Assembly: GCF_000685805.1 (NCBI RefSeq)
Contig: NZ_JMKP01000002.1
Coordinates: 62,001-126,000 of the forward strand
Direction of reading: 5' to 3'
From: Psychrobacter phenylpyruvicus DSM 7000 = NBRC 102152
Lineage (GTDB): Bacteria > Pseudomonadota > Gammaproteobacteria > Pseudomonadales > Moraxellaceae
Length of the DNA stretch: 64,000 nucleotides
Shown here: positions 47,086-53,983 of the stretch, one piece after another
How positions within the stretch are numbered: position 1 is the first letter of the stretch
Layout: each line of letters starts with the position of its first letter
The notes under the pieces: model-generated
Told to the model about the DNA's origin: nothing
The model's database searches: none
The model's input: the letters and a program-made list of their open reading frames with translations, nothing else
Program-made: the position numbers and the translations under genes

Positions 47086-47155
47086 GATAGAATGCTTGTT
47101 GGTGCGTGGGACGCACCCTACTAAAATTCTATTAAAAAGGGTGAGTCACCTAGTG
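47086..47155 (+). repeat. Hairpin-rich repeat, copy 2 (partial)
   Basis: Contains only the right half of the unit: GCTTGTTGGTGCGTGGGACG and onwards to GGTGAGTCACCTAGTG. It stops before the terminator's second arm. The join at ~47155 leads into a gene remnant on the minus strand. Confidence 0.8.
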
Positions 47156-47173
47156 TCTTTCGAAACCGTCAAG

Positions 47174-47330
47174 TTAAGCACTAATCCCTCTAATTTTAGC
47201 TAGTATTTTGTGATGGATCTCATCATTATCACAAATAGGATATCGACGTAAATGAGTATGTAATTGTGATACTTGTTTAAGTTCTTTTTCCACTTGTCTC
47301 TTTCTATCAGCAATTTGCTTACCTTGAAAA
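47174..47330 (-). pseudogene. C-terminal remnant of an unknown gene
   Basis: A minus-strand frame of about 50 codons reads like true protein (KQIADRKRQVEKELKQVSQL, HTHLRRYPICDNDEIHHK, then ILAKIRGISA and a stop). It is cut at its 5' side by repeat copy 3 at 47331; the open frame into the repeat is a chance fusion. It looks like the end of a helical, charged protein, left by rearrangement. Family unknown. Confidence 0.5.
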
Positions 47331-47479
47331 CTAAACCACCTTATCAGGTCGCAGGTGAGACTTGTATGGTAGGGTGTCGCCTTGCGCACCAATGGATACA
47401 GTGCTTATCGGTGCGTGGGAGGCACCCTACTAAATAACTATTAAAAAAGGTGAGTCATTTAGTGGCTCACCTTTTTTTG
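47331..47479 (+). repeat. Hairpin-rich repeat, copy 3
   Basis: Full-length diverged copy, starting CTAAACCACCTTATCAGG as at the purL stop and ending in the same terminator hairpin (47443-47478). The central palindrome (GGTAGGGTGTCGCCTTGCGC to GGTGCGTGGGAGGCACCCTA) is retained with compensating and non-compensating changes. Confidence 0.85.
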
Positions 47480-47534
47480 TTTGGTCTTTTAGTGTTTTAA
47501 AACAGGAGAGCTAATCCTATTTTTGTACTTGTAG

Positions 47535-47641
47535 TTAGCGGTCTGTGTGGCGTAGTGCCTAAGCACAATGTCGTTTCTATTATCTCAATAATGTCTTTGT
47601 GCAAGGCGTTGTAAGCCACACACATACCATTAAGCTACCGC
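47535..47641. repeat. Imperfect ~107-bp inverted repeat (stem-loop)
   Basis: AGCGGT and TGTGTGGC near 47536-47550, with GTGCC and GCACAA, pair with TTGTGC, GGC, GCCACACACA and ACCGCT near 47595-47641. The arms have unequal spacing. It lies just beyond the 3' end of the large ATPase gene and may be a MITE-like remnant or a structured 3' region. Confidence 0.5.
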
Positions 47642-47691
47642 TTTAACTTGGGGCTAAGCCTCACCTTTGATACGATGTTTAAAACTTATAT

Positions 47692-50600
47692 TTAAACTTC
47701 TAATGAGCTATTTTTAAAGAACTCTGCCCAAATTGGACTTTCCTTAGTTAAATCTTTGATTAGCTTAATCAAAGCGATATACCCTTTTTGAATAGTTTCC
47801 ATTGGTAGATTAGGCTTAATACTCTTTTTACTAACATACGTATATAGTTTATCAAGATCATGAAGATGTATTTTTTTATTTTGGACATAAAAAGGAAATA
47901 TAATACCAATTAGACTATTATCGTAATCAAAGCTATAAGTAACATAGTTGTGATTAACCTTTACGCTTAGAAAGCTAAAACTTTCAAACAAATAATAGTC
48001 TTTATAAAAATCATTAATTAATATTATGTTTTCTGAACTTAATCGACTATCTAAATGTAAAATTATGTCTGTAAAGAAGTCCGGGTCACTTTCAAATAGT
48101 GGTTGGTCTGATTGTTTTTTAGGAAGTTCAGTAACCTCAAAGTCTTTCAGTAGAGACTGAATGTCTATATTATTTGATTCATCAGGCTTTATAAATAGTA
48201 GTGTCTCATCATCAGTTATTCTCAGAGGATATTCTTGACTTTGTTTCGATACACGATAAACTTTAAAACTATGTTCTTTAAAAAATTTAATAGTAGCATC
48301 ATAGTAAAAGTCGTTAATTTGAGGGTAGATATCAATATGTTTGAAAGTTAAGGCTTCTACTAGCTCTTGTCTTATCTCTTCATTGATATTTTTGCCACCA
48401 GTTAAAAATATCTTAGTAGTTAGCATCTCTTTAACTGAAGTTTCTTTATTGAAAAGAAAGTCACTAATGTCATCTATCTCAAAATTCTCTAATATAATAC
48501 GTCTAATAATCTCAAAACCTAATTTTTTATTATATTCAAAGCCGTGAACAATCCTAGCTTTATTTTCTTCAGTTAAATCTTGTTTTAAGATGGTATTTTT
48601 AATATCAGATATGGTGGTTTGTATAGCAGAGTATTGCCAATCATTTCTATTAATGGTAACAAAATGCTTTGCCTCACCGTATACATCTAAATATATACTT
48701 ACGTTATGTGAAATATACAAAGCATCCATCGTTTCTCTACTACTCGGTATATCTTGCCCTCTGAAACCGTTATATGAGTAATGGTTTTCATTTTTAGTAC
48801 ATATTGTATCGGGTACAAAAATTTCAACGGCGCAATAGCAGTCTTTAAACTTTAACCATGCTATATCTCTAATAGTATGTTTATCATAATTTTCATTAAT
48901 ACTATACTGGTATTGTTCTGACTTTTCTAAAATAGCTTCATTATAGACAATCTTGGGACTATTTCTGTTAAAAGTGTTATACGTTTCAACTAGTAAGTCA
49001 CTAAGATCGTAGAGAGCTTCATCAACGAGGAAAGAGGATGCAATTACGTCAGTTTTAAAATAAAGTTCAGTTGTTGTACCGTAATTCAAGCTTAAATCAG
49101 GTTCTAATTGATTGATAAAGCAAAACCCATCATCCTTTCCAAGGGGCGAGTTTAATCTAACTTCTAACGTTGTATGGTCAAAAATATTTTTGGTAATAAA
49201 CTTTAAGTGTTGATACTTAGAGGGTAGATTTTTATTTAATAGAAATGCACTGTGAAGACCGATACCAAAAGTTCCTGATGGTCGCATCCATATTGGCATA
49301 TTTTTTATAACTTTACGTTTACGTAGATTTCTGTTTGAACCTCCCATATATTGCATATATTTTAAATCTTCTAAACTGATACCAGTTCCATCATCTTTAA
49401 TGATAAGCTTCCATATATTTTCTAAACTATCAGTTGTTTTTATAAGTTCTAAATCTAGTTTTATAGAATAATCTTTAATTATGTCTATGACCTTACTATC
49501 GTAGGGACTACCTTTTTCTAATGCTAATATTTTTTCAGGGTATTGCTGGGCATCAATCCAGATTCTTATAAGAGTTGCATCAATAGCATTTTGTATAAGT
49601 TCTCTGAAAACATCAATTATTCCACTATATAGGTTATTGCCCTGTAATAATTCAATTACACTCTTCTCATCAAGCGAAAACTTCATAGGCTTGTCATTAA
49701 GCAATATCTTCGAGTCAGCCATTTCTACATCAAGCTTATTAATTGTTGGTAACAAACCGAATTCACGACTAGGCACAATATTTTTCCATTGTGACATTTG
49801 GTTTTGAATCTCTTCCTTGATCCAATCAAACCATCTACGACACTCGATATATGACATTTCTGTATTACAAATAGCAGTCACGCTAACCGTTTCATTGTCT
49901 AATTGGAATTCACGGATTGCTTGATGTTTGTGCTTATGCGTTTCGCTTAAAGAGGGCATATTACCGACTTGTCTCGCCATGACAGGACAAAAGCGGTTGT
50001 CGTCTATATCAAACAAATCTCCCAAACGTAGCATACAGGCGACAAATCGAGGGTGACAGTTTTCAGTACCCATACCTGTCTGTCTAAACGGCAATTCACT
50101 CATAACATAATTAAAGCTTTTACCATGCGATAAACAAATCTGTGCAAGATAGCTATATATACGCTGTGGTAAAAGCTCAGTACGCGGTGAGCTAATATTT
50201 AGTTTCTCAAAAGGCTTAAGAACGACTTGTTGCGAATTTTGAGGATGATCACGACGATACCATTCAGCAACCATTTGGCGGTACTTCTCGACACCTTTAT
50301 AGGGGTTATCATAAGAAACAAGAGCGACTTCCCAGCCCTCGTTATGCCAAACTTTGGCAAATTCATGTAAGTCTTGTGCGTTGTTATTCGCTAGCTCTTC
50401 GACGTAATCTTTAAATTTCTCGTTATTTACGACTTCTTGGACGTCGTCTGCACTAAACAACATACCAATGTCATGCCAGTATGCAGCTTCTAACATCAGC
50501 CAAGTATCTGTTGCAGTTAGTTTGCTAATATTATCACCTAGCAGTCGTTCAATATTGACTAAGATTTGCTGAGAATGCGACTCGTTATGACTACTAAAGT

Positions 50601-50736
50601 GCGGATAGTAGCTACCAACGTTTTCAAGAGATTTGCCGACGAGCTTTTCATCAAATTCCCACTGCGACATTAATATCTTTGTATTTGGATCTTGTTCCGT
50701 CTTGTCTTTTAAATGTTTGATTAATCCTGCACTCAT
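47692..50736 (-). CDS. HD-domain plus Hsp90-like ATPase protein, 1014 residues
   Basis: A large A+T-rich gene for a probable cytoplasmic protein. The N-terminal ~330 residues carry an HD-phosphohydrolase-like signature: H50 and H54 in FSSHNESHSQQIL, then H88-D89 in YWHDIGML. A GHKL (Hsp90/HtpG-like) ATPase follows: N-box FRELIQNAIDATLIRI (~375), G1 box IIKDDGTGISLEDL (~446), G2 box PSGTFGIGLHSAFLL (~484), close to HtpG's QFGVGFYSAF. The last ~400 residues are unrecognised. AAGGGCT before the ATG is a ribosome binding site. It is alone in an accessory island, bracketed by inverted repeats. A defence or conflict role is possible but unproved. Confidence 0.8.
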   Translation of the reverse strand: MSAGLIKHLKDKTEQDPNTKILMSQWEFDEKLVGKSLENVGSYYPHFSSHNESHSQQILVNIERLLGDNISKLTATDTWLMLEAAYWHDIGMLFSADDVQEVVNNEKFKDYVEELANNNAQDLHEFAKVWHNEGWEVALVSYDNPYKGVEKYRQMVAEWYRRDHPQNSQQVVLKPFEKLNISSPRTELLPQRIYSYLAQICLSHGKSFNYVMSELPFRQTGMGTENCHPRFVACMLRLGDLFDIDDNRFCPVMARQVGNMPSLSETHKHKHQAIREFQLDNETVSVTAICNTEMSYIECRRWFDWIKEEIQNQMSQWKNIVPSREFGLLPTINKLDVEMADSKILLNDKPMKFSLDEKSVIELLQGNNLYSGIIDVFRELIQNAIDATLIRIWIDAQQYPEKILALEKGSPYDSKVIDIIKDYSIKLDLELIKTTDSLENIWKLIIKDDGTGISLEDLKYMQYMGGSNRNLRKRKVIKNMPIWMRPSGTFGIGLHSAFLLNKNLPSKYQHLKFITKNIFDHTTLEVRLNSPLGKDDGFCFINQLEPDLSLNYGTTTELYFKTDVIASSFLVDEALYDLSDLLVETYNTFNRNSPKIVYNEAILEKSEQYQYSINENYDKHTIRDIAWLKFKDCYCAVEIFVPDTICTKNENHYSYNGFRGQDIPSSRETMDALYISHNVSIYLDVYGEAKHFVTINRNDWQYSAIQTTISDIKNTILKQDLTEENKARIVHGFEYNKKLGFEIIRRIILENFEIDDISDFLFNKETSVKEMLTTKIFLTGGKNINEEIRQELVEALTFKHIDIYPQINDFYYDATIKFFKEHSFKVYRVSKQSQEYPLRITDDETLLFIKPDESNNIDIQSLLKDFEVTELPKKQSDQPLFESDPDFFTDIILHLDSRLSSENIILINDFYKDYYLFESFSFLSVKVNHNYVTYSFDYDNSLIGIIFPFYVQNKKIHLHDLDKLYTYVSKKSIKPNLPMETIQKGYIALIKLIKDLTKESPIWAEFFKNSSLEV

Positions 50737-51269
50737 AAGTAGCCCTTAGTAAGTTATTTGCTATATTTAGAGTTTAGCACGACTAATTAAAATTTGACTT
50801 TGAAAACTAATGATTTGCGACATCCGGTGACGTTGTATTTGGGTTGCCGAGGGACGAGGTGCGTATCAGTCATTATAGAAACTCGGAGCCTGAAATCGCA
50901 TATTTCGGAGGGTTATAAATGGTAGATAATGAGGCCATGCTTTTGCTTTTTTTCTTTTAGCTATTGCTCGTATTGACAGTTAAGCCAACCGACTTTTGAC
51001 CTTATATGTTAAGTTTTCCTGCATCGTGGCACCGGCTAATAAGGTCGGGCAGTCGCTACAGAATTAATAGTGGTAAGGTTTTATCTCATAATTGAAAATT
51101 CAATTTAACCGATGCTGAAATTGCGGCTATTACAATGCGGGGCAAAAATCTTAACCAATTTAGTGTTTAGAGTAAGCTGTGTTTTGCGGTCAAGAATCCC
51201 ATTAAGCCCGCTATATTGCGAGCTTAAAAGGTCGCTCTTTTTTAGGGTAACGAGGCAAAGGAGGCAGGA
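50737..51269. other. Intergenic region with right inverted-repeat copy
   Basis: 533 bp that hold the right inverted repeat (50846-50944). Beyond it, 50960-51220 shows scraps of protein-like reading (for example LTDAEIAAITMRGKNL at ~51105-51155, plus strand) broken by stops, suggesting a decayed gene. GAGC / GCTC with T6 near 51213-51242 is a weak plus-facing terminator-like element. No intact gene is seen. Confidence 0.4.
50846..50944 (-). repeat. Right copy of the ~100-bp inverted repeat
   Basis: Blocks C (50846-50859), B (50897-50906) and A (50926-50944) are exact reverse complements of the left blocks, at the same spacing to within one base. The distance between outer edges is 4058 bp and encloses the HD/Hsp90-like gene and repeat copies 2 and 3. 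Confidence 0.8.
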
Positions 51270-51440
51270 CTATTTCTCTTTGTTTTGAGCCTGTTCAATG
51301 AGTTCTTTGACTCTTGCGCTTTCTTTTAAGACACAAGCTTCATAAGCTGACAACTCTTTGGCTTGTTGCTCTGCCTGTTTTTCCTGCTCTTCTTTTTGCT
51401 TGAAATACTCTTCTAGCTCTTGTGGTTGTGAATAACTCAT
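51270..51440 (-). CDS. Small charged coiled-coil protein, 56 residues
   Basis: Starts at ATG 51440 with AAGGAG 7 bases upstream, so translation is likely. The sequence MSYSQPQELEEYFKQKEEQE, then KQAEQQAKELSAYE and so on, is Glu/Lys/Gln-rich and would form a helix or coiled coil. One cysteine. It lies 61 bp after amiD on the same strand and may be cotranscribed with it. Family and function are unknown. Confidence 0.7.
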   Translation of the reverse strand: MSYSQPQELEEYFKQKEEQEKQAEQQAKELSAYEACVLKESARVKELIEQAQNKEK

Positions 51441-51501
51441 TACCAGCTCCTTATGTTTCTTTATTTGGTGTAGATTTGGTTGTTTAATAAAGTGTTTATG
51501 G

Positions 51502-52377
51502 CTAACTGTAGCTAGAGCGACCGACATACTTTTTATTCAGTGCCCTTAAGATAGCGTAAGTCTCTAGATCCATCACTCCATTTATCTTCTGGGGCCGGAA
51601 GTGGAGCTGAAAAGCATAAATGACATCACGGCTAGGTTTATCCCATTCATTGCTGTCATTTATTTGATAACCATAGTCGCTAAATAGCTGTTTGATCTCG
51701 GGTATGCTGGCGCTCTTAAATGAGCCATCAGCCATAAACTGTTGTTTGTCACTTTCATCATACCAAGCGCCCACACCATATTGTCTATATAACTGCTCCC
51801 AAGGGAACTTAGCGCCTGGGTCAATTTTACGCGACGGTGCCATGTCTGAGTGGCCAATAATATTGGTAGGCTCAATCTCATAACGTGCGGCGATGTCTTG
51901 TACCAGATGAGCCACCTTCTGAATCTGCAACTCGGTGAAATCAACATAATGATGCGGTGGGTGATAGCCGTTATTTGCCTCTAATGCCATCTTGGCGTTT
52001 TGACCACGGAACTCTGGGGCGATACCCAAGTTTACAATCTCAATGCCAATAGAGGTGTCGTTTAATATCTGCCTGCCGTCAAATCCTCCTGCACCGGCAT
52101 GCCAAGCCCGCTCATTTTCAGCAACCAATTGATATATTGTTTGGTTATTAGCCAGCGGCACCAAATAGTGGGCACTGACATTGCCTTTGGTGAGAATCTC
52201 TAATGAGGCGGCTTCGTTTTCGGCAGTGTAGTGTAAAACAATGAACCGAATGCGCTGGCTTTTACCTTGGGCCTGATGACTTTTATCAATGACATAATGG
52301 GGTGCTGAATGGACAGCACAGCCACTGAGTAAAGACAGGGCGAGACTTATGCCAACAACGGCTTTTATTTTCATCAT
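51502..52377 (-). CDS. amiD: Lipoprotein N-acetylmuramoyl-L-alanine amidase (AmiD-like)
   Basis: A 291-residue outer-membrane lipoprotein-type zinc amidase that splits the bond between MurNAc and L-Ala in the wall. The lipobox LLSGC ends at C20. The Amidase_2 domain has VLHYTAENEAASLEIL, ISAHYL-like VSAHYLVPL, WHAGAGGFDG, IGIEIVNLG, and the zinc motif IGHSDMAPSRKIDPGAKFPW. The C-terminal ~70 residues form a peptidoglycan-binding domain (DVIYAFQLHFRPQKINGVMD). It differs from cytoplasmic AmpD at 4197-4820 by export and the extra binding domain. Confidence 0.93.
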   Translation of the reverse strand: MMKIKAVVGISLALSLLSGCAVHSAPHYVIDKSHQAQGKSQRIRFIVLHYTAENEAASLEILTKGNVSAHYLVPLANNQTIYQLVAENERAWHAGAGGFDGRQILNDTSIGIEIVNLGIAPEFRGQNAKMALEANNGYHPPHHYVDFTELQIQKVAHLVQDIAARYEIEPTNIIGHSDMAPSRKIDPGAKFPWEQLYRQYGVGAWYDESDKQQFMADGSFKSASIPEIKQLFSDYGYQINDSNEWDKPSRDVIYAFQLHFRPQKINGVMDLETYAILRALNKKYVGRSSYS

Positions 52378-52785
52378 AGAGTTACTTTTTAAAGATAATG
52401 GGCCAAATAGAATGGACCGAGCAATTAGTGTTTGGCTAACTAAACTAACTGATTTGGCTAACTAATTTGGTTAACTGATTTGGCTAAATAGGCAGCTTTA
52501 TTATAGCGTGAATATTAGGGCCATACTGTGTAAGAGAGTTTCAGCTTAGATACAACCATACTGTAATGTTGCTAGAATTAAGGGTTTGAGGAGTTAAAGA
52601 CTATATTAAGTAAAAATTCATGGCTTACTATCGACATACCAAAAATTAAATTGTATGATTGCGTTAATCTCATAAATAAAACGACAGTATATAGTTGTTA
52701 TAAAAGGGATTGCTTCTAACTTTGTTTTGATACCATCAAAACGGATACCTTAAATGGATTTATTTATTGTTCGATAGGAGTCGAT
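52378..52785. other. Divergent intergenic region amiD/DUF2147
   Basis: 408 bp between divergent genes; contains the 13-bp tandem array at 52431-52491 on the amiD side. The A+T-rich rest must hold both promoters, but no specific pair is clear. Confidence 0.4.
52431..52491. repeat. 13-bp imperfect tandem repeat, about four units
   Basis: Units TTTGGCTAACTAA at 52431, 52453, 52466 and 52479; the first is followed by a 9-base partial unit. The last three follow exactly at 13-bp period. They lie ~55-115 bases upstream of amiD on its leader side. Confidence 0.75.
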
Positions 52786-53235
52786 ATGAAACGCTTAACT
52801 ACATTACTTGCTACAGCAACCCTAACAGGTCTATTATCAACCACAGCTATGGCTGCTTCATTAAATGGCACGCAGTGGCAGTCTATTGATGATAAGACAA
52901 AAGAGAAAAAAGCGGTTATCAAAATGACCGAGTCAAACGGTGTTGTGACAGGGACAATCATCAAGCTAAATGATGCTTCACAAGCAAAAGAAGTTTGCTC
53001 AAAATGTGAAGGGTCATTAAAAAATAAACCGATTGTTGGTCTACCAATTTTAACCAAGCTTAAAGCTGATGGTAATAATAGCTGGTCTGGTGGTGACTTG
53101 GTCGATCCAGAAAGTGGCAAGGTTTATGGTGGTACTGTAAAGCTTTCTGAAGATGGTAAAACCCTGAAGCTTACCGGTAACGTGAAAGGAATGCCATTCT
53201 TGAAACGTAGCCAAACTTGGACTCGTGTTAAATAA
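52786..53235 (+). CDS. DUF2147 family secreted protein, copy 2
   Basis: A 149-residue exported protein: signal peptide MKRLTTLLATATLTGLLSTT, cleaved near AMAA. It shares with the gene at 19397-19840 the phrases LNGTQWQSIDD, VIKMTESNG, CSKCEGSLKNKPIVGLPIL with a close Cys pair, and SGKVYGGTVKLSEDGKTLKL. The Cys pair and the Trp near the N-terminus suggest a lipocalin-like pocket with a disulfide. Function unknown. GATAGGAG precedes the ATG, and a strong terminator follows. Confidence 0.85.
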   Translation: MKRLTTLLATATLTGLLSTTAMAASLNGTQWQSIDDKTKEKKAVIKMTESNGVVTGTIIKLNDASQAKEVCSKCEGSLKNKPIVGLPILTKLKADGNNSWSGGDLVDPESGKVYGGTVKLSEDGKTLKLTGNVKGMPFLKRSQTWTRVK

Positions 53236-53294
53236 ATAGCTTTAACAGCCTAGCAGCTACCATAAAGGCTATAGGTATAATAAAGCTTAAAGAT

Positions 53295-53333
53295 AAAAAA
53301 AGGTTAAAGGGCAGTGCTCTTTAACCTTTTTTT
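53295..53333. terminator. Bidirectional terminator between DUF2147 and DUF421 genes
   Basis: AAAAAGGTTAAAGgGC / GCtCTTTAACCTTTTT (53296-53331) with A7 on the left and T7 on the right, between convergent genes. Confidence 0.9.
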
Positions 53334-53395
53334 ATGACTAAGTTTTGACAGTTATGCCTCACTATAATTATAACTCACCGTTGATGGCTCAAAGC

Positions 53396-53938
53396 TTATA
53401 AAAGAGCTTTTAAGGTATCAGAAGGCTTTATATCACCCTGCGCATCGAGCCTATCACTCTCATCTCGCTTTGGTACCACAGTTAATTTAGCATCGCTTTC
53501 AAAAATTACCGCCGCCACATCTTCATAATCATGAATGCCTTCACTGCGCATGGCACACTCAATTTCTTGACGAGTTAAACGCTCTTCGCGCATGGCTTCG
53601 GGTAAAAACTGACCTTGATAAAACACCACACGAGGCTCAGAGAGAATGGTTTTAGCAAACTCAGGAGACAAGGAGGCATATTTAGTCACTAGATATTGCA
53701 AAGTAAGTAAAGTGATTATCGAAGCCATTCCTTCAATGATAGGAACGTTTTTTAAAATGATTGTACTGGCTCCTATCGAGCCAATCATTACCGTCACCAC
53801 CCAATCAAAGTTATTCAGCTGTGAGGTAGAACGTTTACCAGATACTTTATGCAACAATACAATGCTGATATAAACCACTACCGCTGAGATTACCATGCGT
53901 AGCAAGGTTTGTTGACTGTCAAAAAATAACATATCCAT
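53396..53938 (-). CDS. DUF421 (YetF-like) membrane protein
   Basis: A 180-residue inner-membrane protein with three N-terminal membrane segments within ~10-80 and a C-terminal YetF-type soluble domain. Signatures: LHKVSGKRSTSQLNNFDWVV (~30-49), SEPRVVFYQGQFLPEAMREE, RLTRQEIECAMRSEGI, DVAAVIFESDAKLTVVPK. The family is widespread and linked to envelope and spore lipid handling in Bacillus, but its biochemical role is unclear. It lies 45 bp after dacB on the same strand. Confidence 0.88.
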   Translation of the reverse strand: MDMLFFDSQQTLLRMVISAVVVYISIVLLHKVSGKRSTSQLNNFDWVVTVMIGSIGASTIILKNVPIIEGMASIITLLTLQYLVTKYASLSPEFAKTILSEPRVVFYQGQFLPEAMREERLTRQEIECAMRSEGIHDYEDVAAVIFESDAKLTVVPKRDESDRLDAQGDIKPSDTLKALL

Positions 53939-53983
53939 AATTTATCAGGTGTCCTTTAATCTATGACAAATTGGCTCATAGAA

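Noticed and set aside
46887-50944. Inverted-repeat block considered as an insertion sequence
   Set aside because: No transposase or recombinase frame is present inside; repeats are diverged and no target duplication is evident. Kept as a finding, not called a mobile element.
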